A stretch of 64,000 nt of DNA, taken from positions 87,501 to 151,500 of the forward strand of contig NW_024724238.1 of the NCBI RefSeq assembly GCF_018991925.1. The letters are read 5' to 3'. How positions within the stretch are numbered: position 1 is the stretch's first letter; each line of letters starts with the position of its first letter. Positions 53,693 to 64,000 of the stretch are shown piece by piece. Source of the stretch: Homarus americanus. Its lineage: Eukaryota; Arthropoda; Malacostraca; Decapoda; Nephropidae. Made by a program: the position numbers and the translations under genes. Below the pieces are notes generated by a model. The model searched no databases. It saw only the letters and a program-made list of their open reading frames with translations, and had not been told where the DNA came from.

Positions 53693-53706
53693 TAGGGGGA
53701 GGAGGT
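53693..53706 (+). promoter_or_regulatory. Polypurine tract of Gypsy-2
   Basis: A purine run AGGGGGAGGAGG lies immediately before the TGTATGATA start of the 3' LTR, the usual plus-strand priming site. Confidence 0.75.
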
Positions 53707-54098
53707 GTATGATAGCGGACACAAAGTAGTACCTTCATGTATTATTATAATATTCTTTTATATTACTTCCATTAATTAGGATAGTAAAGCATTACAGAAC
53801 ATGTAATAATCTTCTATGTAATATTCCCATTTATTGTGCACCATGTTATGGCTATAAACCATCATTTTTACATTGTATGTATTTAGCTTGTGAATGCTGG
53901 CATCTGGTACAATCCTAAAGAATGCAGTAATACATAGAGAGAGGAAGACAGTCGTCCTGTGGTGCGGAAGTGAGCTTCTGGGTCCCTCTGTATAGTATCT
54001 CCCGTACGAGAAGAAGAGAACCTACTTTTAAGATACAACAAGTGTTTCAGTATATAATTTCAGTAGTAAGTGAACATTTTGGGGATCAGACGAACACA
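53707..54098 (+). repeat. Gypsy-2 3' LTR
   Basis: 392 bp, matching 42947-43333. It ends GACGAACACA at 54098, and the satellite starts with GTCGTCACC within three bases. Confidence 0.88.
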
Positions 54099-57000
54099 GA
54101 GTCGTCACCCTAACTGATTGATGTCAACCCTCAACTGCATGGTCGTCACCCCAACTGTATGGTCGTCACCCTCACCTGCAGGTCGTCACCCCTAACTGTA
54201 TGGTCGTCACTCCTCAATCTGTATATGGTCGTCAAATTCCCTAACCGTATGGACGTCACTCAATCATTGTATGGTCGTCACCCCAACTGTATGGTCGTCA
54301 CTCCCCAACCGTATGGTCGCTCACCCCCCAACTGTATGGTCGCTCACCCCAACTCGTATGGTCACCACCTCAACTGCATGGTCGTTACCACCAACCGTAT
54401 GGTCGTCACCCCCAACTGTATAGTCGTCACCCCCTAACCGTGGTGGTCACCACCTCAAATCGTATGGTCGTCACTCTAACCGTATGGTCGTCACCCCAAC
54501 CGTATGGGTCGTCACTCCCAACCGTATGGTCGTCACCCCAACCGTGCGGGTCACCAATTTCAATCAGGCGGTCGTTACCACCAACTGTATGGTCGTCACC
54601 TCAACTGTATGGTCGTCACCTAACCAAAGGACGTCACTCCTGTAACTGTATGGTCGTCACTCCCCAACTGCATGGTCGTCACCCCCAACCGTATGGTCGT
54701 CAGCCTCCTCACCTGTATGGTCGTCACCTCAACTGTATGGTCGTCACCCCTAACCGTATGGTCGTCACCCCCAACTGTATGGTCGTCACCCCCAACTGTA
54801 TGGCTGTCACCTCAACCGTATGGTCGTTACCACTAACCGTATGGTCAGTCACCCAACCGTATGGTCGTCACCCCTAACCGGTATGGTCGTCACCTCAACT
54901 GTATGGTCATCACCCCAACCGTATGGTCGTCACTCCCTAACCGTGCGGTCGTCACCCCCAACTACATGGTCGTCACCCCCAACTGTATGGTCATCACCCC
55001 AACTGTATGGTCGTCACCCCCAACCGTATGGTCGTCACCCGAACGTATGGTCGTCACCACCTGTATGGTCGTCACCCCAACTGTATGGTCGTCACCCCCA
55101 ACCCAAGGGTCATCACCCCCCAACCGTATGGTCGTCACTTCAACTGTATGGTCGTCACCTCAACCGTATGGTCGTCACCCCACTGTATGGTCGCCACCCC
55201 CAACCGTATGGTCGCCACCCCCTAACCGTATGGTCGCCAATTCCCCAACCGTATGGTCGTCACCCATCAACCGGCGGTCGCCAATTCCCAACTGTGGTCG
55301 CCAATTTCAACCGTATGGTCGCCACTCCAACCGTATGGACGTCACCTCAACTGTATGGTCGTCAACCTCAATTCGTATGGTCGTCACCCCAACTGGCGCG
55401 GTCGCCACTCTAACTGTATGGTCGCCAATTCCAACTGTATGGTCGTCACCCTCAACTGTATGGTCGTCACCACTAATCGGTATGGTCGCCACCCCCAACC
55501 GTGGCGTAGGTCGTCACCCCTCAACTGTATGGTCGTCACCCCAACCAGGCGGTCGTCACCTAACCGTATGGACGTCACCTCAACTGTATGGTCGTCACCA
55601 ACCGTATGGTCGTCACCCCCAACTGTATGGTCAGTCACCTCAACTGTGTATGGTCGTCAATTCTCAACCATGGTCGTCACCAACTGTATGGTCGTCACCT
55701 AACTGTGGCGCGTCGCCACCACCAACTTCGTATGGTCAACACCAACTGTATGGCTGTCACCTCAACTGTGTGGTCGTCACCCCACCAAAGGGTCGTTACC
55801 ACCAACCGTATGGTCGTTAACACTCAACCGTATGGTCATCAACCCCAACTGTATGGTCGTTCGTTCTAACCGTATGGTCGTCACCTAACCGTATGGTCGT
55901 CACCCCAATCCGGCGGTCGCTAATTCCAACTGTATGGACGTCACCTCAACTGTATGGTCGTCACCCCCTTAACCAGGCGGCTGCCACCCTCAACTGTATG
56001 GTCGCTTACCTCAACTGTATGGTCGTCACCCTCAACTGTATGGTCGCCACCCCCAACTGTATGGTCGTTACACTAACCGTATGGTCGCCACCTAACTGTA
56101 TGGTCGCCACCCCCAACTGTATGGTCGCCACCCCAACCGTATAGTCGCCACCCCTAACCGTATGGACGTCACCTCAACTGTATGGTCGTCACCCCCCAAC
56201 CGTATGGACGTCACCCCTCAACTGTATGGTCGTCACCTCAACTGTATGGTCGTCACCCCCAACTGTATAGTCGCCACCTCAACTGTATGGTCGTCACCCC
56301 CAACTGTATGGTCGTCACCTCAACTGTAATGATCACTTCAACTGTATGGTGGTCGTCACCTCAACTGTATGGTCGTTACCACCAACTGTATGGTCGTCAC
56401 CCCAACCGTGCGGATCGCCCCTCAACCGTATGGTCGCTTCCTCAACTGCATGGTCGTCACCCTCAACCGTATGGTCGTCACCCCAACTGTCACCTCAACT
56501 GTATGGACGTCACCTCAACTGTATGGTCGTCAACTCCTCAACCATGGTCGTCACCCCCAACCGTATGGTCGCCACCCCCAACCGTATGGTCGCCACCCCC
56601 AAACCGTATGGTCGCCACCCCCAACCGTATGGTCGTTACCACCAACTGCGAAGTCGCCACCTTAACCGTGGTCCCAACTGTGGCGGACGTCGTTATCTCA
56701 ACTGTATGGTCGTCACCTCAACCGTATGGACGTCACCTCAACCGTATGGTCGTCACCCCCAACCGTATAGTCGCCAATTTCAACTGTATGGTCGTCACCA
56801 ATGTGGCGGTTGTCACCAACTGTAAGCGGACGTCACCCTCAACTGTATGGTCGTCACCTCAACTGTATGGTCGTTACCACCAACCGTAGGCGGTCGTCAC
56901 CTCAACTGTATGGTCGTCACCCCCAACCGTGGCGGTCACCACCCCCCAACGGTATGGACGTCACCAACTGTGGCGCGGTCGTCACCCTCAACCGTATGGA

Positions 57001-60000
57001 CGTCACCCCTAACTGTATGGTCGTGCCACTAATTAACTGTATGGTCGCCACCCCCTAACTGTATGGACGTCACCTCAACTGTATGGTCGTCACCTCAACT
57101 GCGGCGCGGTCGTCACACCTCAACTGTATGGTCGTCACCTCAACCGTATGTTCACACCTCAACTGTATGGTCGTCACCCTCAACTGTATGGACGTCACCC
57201 CAACTGTATGGTCGTTACTACCAACTGTAAGCGGTCGCCACCTCAACTGTATGGACGTCACCCTCAACTGTATGGTCGTCACCTCAACTGTATGGTCGTC
57301 ACCCTCAACTGTACATGGTCGTCACCCCAACTGTATGTTCGTCACCCCTCAACTGTATGGTCGTCACCTCAACTGCATGGTCGTCACCCCTCAACTTCGT
57401 ATGGTCGTCACCTCAACTGTATGGTCGCTCCCCAACCGTATGGTCGCCACCCCCAACCGTATGGACGTCACCAACTGTATGGTCGTCACCCCAACTGTAT
57501 GGTCATCACCTCAACTGTATGGTCGTCACCAACTGTGGCGAATCGTCACCTCCAACCGTATGGTCGTCACCTCAACCTGTATGGTCGTCACCCTCAACTG
57601 TATGGTCGTCACCTCAACCGTATGGTCGTTACCACCAACTGTATGGTGGTCGTCACCTCAACTGTATGGTCGTTACCACCAACTGTATGGTCATCACCCC
57701 CAACTGTATGGTCATCACCCCAACTGTATGGTTCTCACCTCAACTGTATGGTCGTCACCCCAACTGTATGGTCGTCACCCCCAACTGTATGGTCGTCATC
57801 CCCAACCGTATGGTCGTCACCCCTAACCGTATGGTCGTCACCCAACCGTATGGTCGCTCACCAACTGTATGGTCGTCACCCCTAACCGTATGGTCGTCAA
57901 TTTAACTGTATGGTCGTCACCCTAACTGTATGGTCGTCACCACCAACCAGTGTCGTCACCCCAACTGTATGGTCGTCACCCCAACTGTATGGTCGTCAAT
58001 CAACCAGGTGTCGTCACCTCAACTGTATGGTCGTCACCTCAACAGCGGTCGTCACCAACTGTATGGTCGTCACCCTCAACTGTGGGCGGTCGTCACCCCT
58101 AACTGTATGGTGGTCGTCACCACCAACTGTGCGGTCGTCACCCCAACTGTATGGTCGTCACCCCCAACCAGGCGGTCGTCACCCCAACTGTATGGTCGTC
58201 ACCCCAACAGTATGGTCATCACCCCAACTGTATGGTCGTCACCCTCAACTGTATGGTCTTCACCTCAACTGTATGGTCGTCACCTCAACTGGGTATGGCC
58301 GTCACCTCAACTGTATAGGCTGTCACTGCCCAACTGTATAGTCGCTCACCTCCAACTGTATGGTCGTCACCTCCCAACTGTATGGTGGCTGTCACCCCCA
58401 ACTGTATATGTTCGCTCACCGCCCAAACTGCATGGTCAACAATTCCCAACTGTATGGTCGCCCCAAACCACGGTCGTCACTCCCCAACTGTATGGTCGTC
58501 ACCCTCAACTGTATATTACGGTCGCCGACCCCCAACTGTATGGTCGTCACCACCAACCGCGGCTGTCACCCCTCAACCGTATGGTCGTCACCCCCAACCG
58601 TGGTCGTCACCCTCAAATCAGTGCCGTCACGCCCAACTGTATGGTCGTCACCCCCCAACTGTATGGTCGTCACCCCCAACTGTATGGTCGTCAACACCCC
58701 CAACCGTATGGGTCGTCACCGCCCCAACCGTATCGTCACCTCAACCGTATGGTCGTCACCCCAACTGTGTATGGTCGTCACTCCCCCAACTGTATGGTCG
58801 TCAAATTTCAACTGTATGGTCGTCACCCAACTGTATGGTCGTCACCACCAACCGTATGGTCATCACTCCAACTGTATGGTCGTCACCCCCAACTGCATGG
58901 GTCGTCACCCCCAACTGTATGGTCGTCACTCCCCAACTGTGGCGGTCGTCACCTCAACTGTGTATGGTCGTCACCTCAACCGTGCGGTCGTCACCTCAAC
59001 CTGTATATCGCCGCACTTCAACCGAAGGGTCATCACCACCAACTGTGGCGGTCATCACCAACCGTATGGTCGTCACCCCAACTGTATGGTCGTCAATTCT
59101 AACTGTATGGTCGTCACCGCCCAACTGTATGGCTGTCACCCCAACCGTATGGTCGTCACCCTAACTGTATGGTCGCTCACCCCAACTGTGTATGGTCGTC
59201 ACTCCCCCAACTGTATGGTCGCGTTCACCTCAACTGTATGGTGGTCGTCACCCCCAACTGTATGGTCGTCACCAATTAAACGGTATGGTCATCACCCCCA
59301 ACCGTATGGTCGTCACCTCAACTGTATGGTCGTCAATTCTAACTACCGTATGGTCGTCACCCTCAACTGTATGGTCGTCACCTCAACTGTATGGTGGTCG
59401 TCACCCTCAACTGTATGGTCGTCACCCTCAACCGTATGGTCGTCACTCTCAACCGTGGCGGTCGTCACCTCAATCAAAAGGTCACCCCCAACTGTATGGT
59501 TGTCACCAACTGTATGGTCGTCACCTCAACTGTATGGTCGTCACCCCAACTGTATGGTCGTCACCCTCAACTGTATGGTCGTCACCCTCAACTGTGGGCT
59601 GGTCACCTCAACTGTATGGTCGTCACCTCAACTGTAAGGGTCGTCACCCCTCAACTATATGGCCATCAAATTCCCCAACCAAAGTGGTCATCACCCCCAA
59701 CTGTATGGCCGTCACCAACTGTATAATGCCACCTCAACTGTATGGCGGTCGTTACCCCCAACCGTATGGTCGTCACCCTAACCAAAGGGTCTTTTATCAC
59801 CAACCGTATGGTCGTCACCCCCAACTGTATGGTCGTCACCTCTAACCAGGCGGTCATCACCAACTGTATGGTCGTCACCCCAACTGTATGGTCGTCACCC
59901 CTAACCGTACGGGTCGTCACCCCCAACTGTATGGTCGTCACCCCTCAACTGTATGGTCATCACCCTCAACCAGAAGGACGCCCCTAACTGTATGGTCGTC

Positions 60001-61318
60001 ACCCCCAACTGTATGGTCGTCACCCCACCGTATGGTCGTCACCCGCCAACTGTGGGGCGCGGTCGTCACTCTCAACTGTATGGTCGTCACCCCCAACCGT
60101 GTATGGTCGTCACCCCCAAAACTGTATGGTCATCCCAACCGTATGGTCGTCACCACAACCGTATATGGTCGTCACCTCAACCGTATGGTCGTCACCCTCA
60201 ACTGTATGGTCGTCACCCCCAACCGTAGGGTCGTTACCCTCAACTGTATGGTCGTCACCCCAACCGTATGGTCGTCACCCTCAATCCGTATGGGTCGTCA
60301 CCCCAACCGTATGGTCGTCACCCCTCAACCGTATGGTCACCCTCAACCGTATGGTCATCACCCCCAACTGTGCGGTCATCACCCCCCAATCTTGTATGGA
60401 CGTCACCCTAACTGTATGGTCGTCACCCCTAACCGTATGGTCGTCACCCTTCAACTGTATGGTCGTTACCCCAACTGCATGGTCGTCACCTAAAACTGTA
60501 TGGTCGTCACCTAACCGTATGGTCACTGCTCACCCTAAACTGTATGGTCGCTCACCTCAACTGTATGGTCGTCACCCCTCAACTGTATGGTCGTCACCAC
60601 TCCCCAACTGTATGGTCGTCGCACGCTCAACCGTATGGTCGCTCAATCAACTGTGGCGGTCGTCACCGCCTACAACTGTATGGTCGTCACCCCCAACTGT
60701 GGCGGTCGTCACCTCAACTGTAGGGTCGTCACCTCAACTGTATGGTCGTCACCCCAATTGTATGGTCGTCACCACCAACTGTATGGTCTTCACCCCAACT
60801 GTATGGTCATCAATTCTCAACTGTATGGTCGTCACCCCTAACCGTATGTGGTTTGTCAACTCAACTGTATGGTCAGTTCACCCCCAACTAAAAGCGGTCG
60901 TCACCCCACCTGTATGGTCGTCACCACCAACTGTATGGTCTTCACCCCAACCGTATGGTCATCACCTCAACCGTATGGTCGTCACCTCAACCGTGGTCGT
61001 CACCACCTGAACTCTAAGTGGTCATCACCCCCAACCGTAGGTCATCACCTAACTTGCATGGTCGTCACCCTCAACTGTATGGTCATCACCCCCAACCGTA
61101 TGGTCAATTCCAACTGTATGGTCGTCACCCCCAACTGTATGGTCGTCACCACCCAACCGTACATGGTCGTCAAATTCCCCATCTGTATGGTCGTCACCCT
61201 CAACCGTATGGTCGTCACCCCCAACCGTATGGTCGTCACCCTCAACTGTATGGTCGTCACCCCCAACTTCTGTATGGTCGTCACCCCCAACTATATGGCC
61301 ATCACCCTCAACTATACA
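54099..61318. repeat. 20-21-bp minisatellite array
   Basis: About 7.2 kb of head-to-tail units with consensus AACTGTATGGTCGTCACCCC; 20 and 21 bp forms differ in the length of the C run. AACCGTATGG is the common alternative. Variants include TGCGGTCG, GGCGGTCG, ATTCCAACTG and CAAAGGGTC. Because unit length is not constant, frames on both strands are short to medium and shift repeatedly. All frames in this interval are by-products of the repeat. No higher-order pattern as clear as in the 18-bp array was seen. It decays after 61300 (CAACTATATGGCC, CAACTATACACAGTCC). Confidence 0.95.
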
Positions 61319-61351
61319 CAGTCCATATGGCACGCTCACATCCGTATAATA

Positions 61352-61420
61352 CCTCACTGGTCGGGAATCGAACCTGGATCTCTGCATGTGAGCAGGGATC
61401 GCTACCACCGCTACACAAGG
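61352..61420 (-). mobile_element. tRNA-Val-like SINE head (minus strand)
   Basis: Minus strand reads CCTTGTGTAGCGGTGGTAGC... with an A-box-like TAGCGGTGGTAGC, an anticodon arm CTGCTCACATGCAG (loop containing CAC) and a B box GGTTCGATTCCC. The layout follows tRNA-Val(CAC), but the acceptor arms do not pair and no CCA-proximal end is visible. A SINE fragment is the best reading. Confidence 0.55.
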
Positions 61421-62570
61421 ACAACAAAGGCATTCCTAGACTTTGTTCTACATATGTATGTAACCGCTCGGAAATCTCTCACTTGGGGTTTTGATTATGG
61501 TGGATGGTAATGCAGTGGAAGCGCCCCTTTTGAGAAAAACCCGAACCAGCACAAACAGAATTAATTTATAAAATATTCTCCGTGACCCGTGGAAGGATAG
61601 CACCTTTGATTGGGGTGAATGAGACGCACTGTAAAATTTGACACTCCTATTCCCTCCAACACTACAATCACAATCAATAATGGTACACCAACATTTGCGC
61701 ACCTCTTAACCTGGCTTAAAACACTACACTTGGGAACAAAGGTTATACATGATATAAAATAGTAGAAATATTAAATGGCTTATGAGCACTACTAAGGTAA
61801 CATTGCTACTTACATCAGAATGAGGAGCTCATCTGAAAACAGTTCTTCGTTATCTCACATCCCTTAGTGACACACACACATTAGGAAACAATAGTATCCA
61901 CATATTAAGGAATATTAACTACACTCAACAAGATATCAGTCACTGAGAAAATGGTATAAAACATATTAAGAAATATTAACTACACACATGGATCAATCAT
62001 AGCCCGTCTGGGATGACCCACAACTACTACAATCCTAACTGTCCAATAACCCGAAAGGTGTAACTACTAGCCTGCCAAGGAGGCCGGCATTTACAAGAAA
62101 CCCGAGAAAATCACTCATGACCCATCAAATCGCGGGTGCTCTGCTGTGTTTTATCAGTACTTTCTCTAGATCTCAGGAGTCATGAATGTTTTTCACAATA
62201 CCCGTAAAACATGCTCCTTAATCAGACACCATGCTATTGTACTAGTCCAGATGATACTAAATGTTACATAATACTTCCTTGAGATAAATGTACAGTATAG
62301 TATATATCAGGTACCTCAAAGAGAGCTCAGGTTCTCAACTGGCTCAGCCATGTTAATATTGTTATTATTATCCACTCTGTATCTGTGTTCTCCTGGATAA
62401 ATAAACTGTTTCAATGCAAGAGGTGAAAGGGCTTGGCAAAGTAAATTACTAATGAAATAAGTAAATATCCTGCACTTTTTCCCCTTACAGTCTCCAATGT
62501 CACAGGATAGAGTTACAGCCATTGTTTATGTACAGTACAATACCTTGTAAAATAATTTATACTTCCAGGG
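61421..62570. other. AT-rich noncoding stretch
   Basis: No gene or clear element. AACATATTAAG(A/G)AATATTAACTACAC occurs twice (about 61900 and 61964), suggesting a local duplication. Confidence 0.5.
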
Positions 62571-62695
62571 GTGGATCCAGGAATATCAAAAGGAGGGGTC
62601 CACGAAGTTGTGGGTGGGGGAACACAAGCGAGCAGGGAGCCCACCCAGTTGAGGGTTTTGGAGGTGGGCGGTGTATGCCCCCCCCCCCCCCAGCA
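62571..62695. repeat. GC-rich repeat fragment with a poly-C run
   Basis: Begins GGGTGGATCCAGGAATATC and ends at a run of about 14 C followed by AGCAAGG. It differs in composition from both flanks and abruptly precedes transposase sequence, so it is probably an unrelated element end that truncated Tigger-2 on its 5' side. Confidence 0.4.
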
Positions 62696-63917
62696 AGGTA
62701 AGGGGTCGGAAGTTGCAGAAGAGCAGCATCACCGTCCTGTTTACCACCAATGCCTCCGGTACCTGTAAACCAAAGTTATCGGTGATTCACACAGCCCCCA
62801 TACTACACGCCTACAAGAATATGGACATGAACAAGCTTAATGTCCACTGGCTACTGCGTAAAGGCGTGGATGTCCTCTTCTGTCCCTCTTCTGGTTTGAC
62901 AACTGTTTTGTTCCTGACGTGAAGAAATTCTGCGAGCAACAGAATGTTCCATTCAATATTTTGTTGCTCCTTGACAACGCACCTGGACACTGCCCCTACT
63001 TATGGATCGTCACCCCAACCTAAAAGTGGTCTTCCTTCCTCCCAACACTACGTCATTAATCCAGCCAATGGACCAGGAGTTGATTTGCAATGTGAAAGCT
63101 GCGTACTCTGCAAAGAAGTTCAAGCTCCTGAACGACTCTACCAACACCAAGGATGAGTTGCGTATGCTGGGTGACACCGACAGCGAGAGCAAAAGCGACG
63201 AGGACAAGGAACAAGAGGTGGTGACTCAAGAACTTCTCGTCAAACAATTTTGGAAGAAGTTTAACGTCAAACAAGCTGTAGACTTCTTGGTGGAGGCATG
63301 GGATCTGCTGACTATTGCTACGAATCATCACCCATGGAGACATGTGTTGCATGGCATACCAGCTGAGAAGAGGAGTGAACCTGTGACTGGTGAGGTTGAG
63401 ACTGTTGCAGTAGCAGTGGACCTTGCCAGAGAAGCTGCGCTCAATATTACAGCTGAAAGCTTCTCCGAGACCACCAACAAAGACATCCTGGAGGTGATCA
63501 GAGATCCTGAAGTGACTGCCGACGAGATGTTGGAAGAAGATCACGTCAGTGAAGAGGAGGAAGAAGGTGCGTCATTCTCCGAAGAACACAGTTTAAGTCA
63601 TAGTGATATTAAGTGTGCCATAGTGTGCAGAGAAAATGAAGTCCGTCCTTTCCCGCGACAATGACGATGACCGCTATGAAGTCTTCCATACCCGGCTGGT
63701 GCAGGCTATGGAGCCGTACATCACGGTGTATCAAGACAACATAAACACCAGCCGTCAAAAAAGCATAACCGAGTTCTTCACCCGCAACCCACCACAGCCA
63801 GCCCAAGCCAGTGATAGTGACAGAGGTAGAGACAGTGAAGATGACTTTGAGGGATTTGTCAGGGAGACCATAACAACTGTGGGTGACAGTGATAGTGACT
63901 CACCTGAGGGCCAGTAG
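62696..63917 (+). pseudogene. Tigger-2: pogo/Tigger transposase, 5'-truncated
   Basis: The sequence enters inside the DDE core at SSITVLFTTNASG, so the DNA-binding domains and the first catalytic Asp are missing. It continues with FVPDVKKFCEQQ, LLLLDNAPGHCP (second Asp, codon 62973) and, after a frame change near 63000, VVFLPPNTTSLIQPMDQEL (third Asp, codon 63071). A C-terminal region follows with an acidic stretch (EEDHVSEEEEEG). Another shift near 63650 leads to the tail, which carries QKSITEFF (63756-63779) and ends TAG at 63915-63917. Three frame changes make it non-functional. It shares only the family fold with Tigger-1, so it is a different subfamily. The right terminal repeat is not reached before the window ends. 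Confidence 0.85.
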
Positions 63918-64000
63918 CCTGCCCTCTGCCTCGGAACCAGCCTCCATGCCCGTACGCCAACCCATCTCTTCTACTACCGTAAGTGTTCCACCTAACTTTT
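63918..64000 (+). other. 3' flank of Tigger-2 with a possible splice donor
   Basis: Noncoding. CTACCGTAAGTGTTCC near 63975-63990 has a GTAAGT splice-donor core, at a place equivalent to AAAGTAAGTGTACC after the Tigger-1 stop (about 2625-2638). Confidence 0.4.

Larger units (their letters stand above)
42947..54098 (+). mobile_element. Gypsy-2: near full-length Ty3/gypsy LTR retrotransposon
   Basis: Two ~390-bp LTRs (42947-43333 and 53707-54098) start TGTATGATA and end GACGAACACA. Gag, protease, RT, RNase H and integrase lie between in gypsy order. A polypurine tract (AGGGGGAGGAGG) abuts the 3' LTR. A second LTR element (44598-49766) is inserted in gag. The flanks do not match: TTCAT to the left, GAGTC to the right, where the 20-21-bp satellite begins. 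The missing duplication points to a later rearrangement or an assembly join at one side. Confidence 0.9.

Noticed and set aside
57930..59637. Plus-strand frames up to 425 codons with MVVTPNC repeats
   Set aside because: Product of the 20-21-bp satellite; neighbouring units shift frame continually.
61352..61420. A tRNA-Val gene on the minus strand
   Set aside because: The acceptor ends do not pair; it fits a SINE head.

Overview
This window looks like repeat-dense, non-genic DNA from an arthropod, most likely a crustacean. That is an inference from three things: the transposon families present (pogo/Tigger, CR1/jockey-type LINEs, Ty3/gypsy LTR elements, tRNA-derived SINEs), short AACCT runs matching the arthropod telomere motif TTAGG, and the absence of any bacterial gene arrangement. 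I found no intact host gene. Every long reading frame is either a decayed transposon protein or a by-product of tandem repeats.

Layout. (1) 1-2.8 kb: a decayed Tigger/pogo transposase with its right terminal repeat, inserted at a TA inside a LINE whose 3' part runs to about 3.69 kb. (2) 3.7-6.1 kb: mostly noncoding, with a small zinc-ribbon-like frame. (3) 6.1-21.2 kb: a nest of elements. A minus-strand LINE (LINE-A) is split by an LTR retrotransposon (Gypsy-1, 6616-17874, 5-bp duplication GCTAG). Gypsy-1 contains a nearly complete two-ORF LINE (LINE-B) and a solo LTR (LTR-2, duplication GAAG), which is itself split by a 2.4-kb solo LTR (LTR-3, duplication GCAC). A second LTR-3 copy follows, carrying another LINE copy that is split by another LTR-2 (duplication ACTT). 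A TA-flanked hairpin MITE ends the nest. (4) 21.2-23.3 kb: simple repeats and a minus-strand tRNA-derived SINE. (5) 23.28-39.98 kb: a giant 18-bp minisatellite, interrupted once (31.86-32.76 kb) by a unique segment with promoter and poly(A) signals. (6) 40-42.9 kb: a second SINE copy in inverted orientation, then LTR-like repeats. (7) 42.95-54.1 kb: Gypsy-2, an LTR retrotransposon with gag, protease, RT, RNase H and integrase. Its gag is split by a young minus-oriented non-autonomous LTR element (44598-49766, duplication ACAG). (8) 54.1-61.32 kb: a second minisatellite with a 20-21 bp unit that starts directly at the Gypsy-2 3' LTR. (9) 61.3-64 kb: a tRNA-like SINE head, AT-rich DNA, and a second decayed pogo/Tigger transposase that lacks its 5' third.

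How the parts relate. There is no pathway here; the content is a stratigraphy of insertions plus two satellite expansions. Target-site duplications give the order of events. In one place, removing the nested LTR restores the interrupted gag frame, which confirms the boundaries. The least explained parts are the 18-bp array, the 20-21-bp array and the non-autonomous LTR element.
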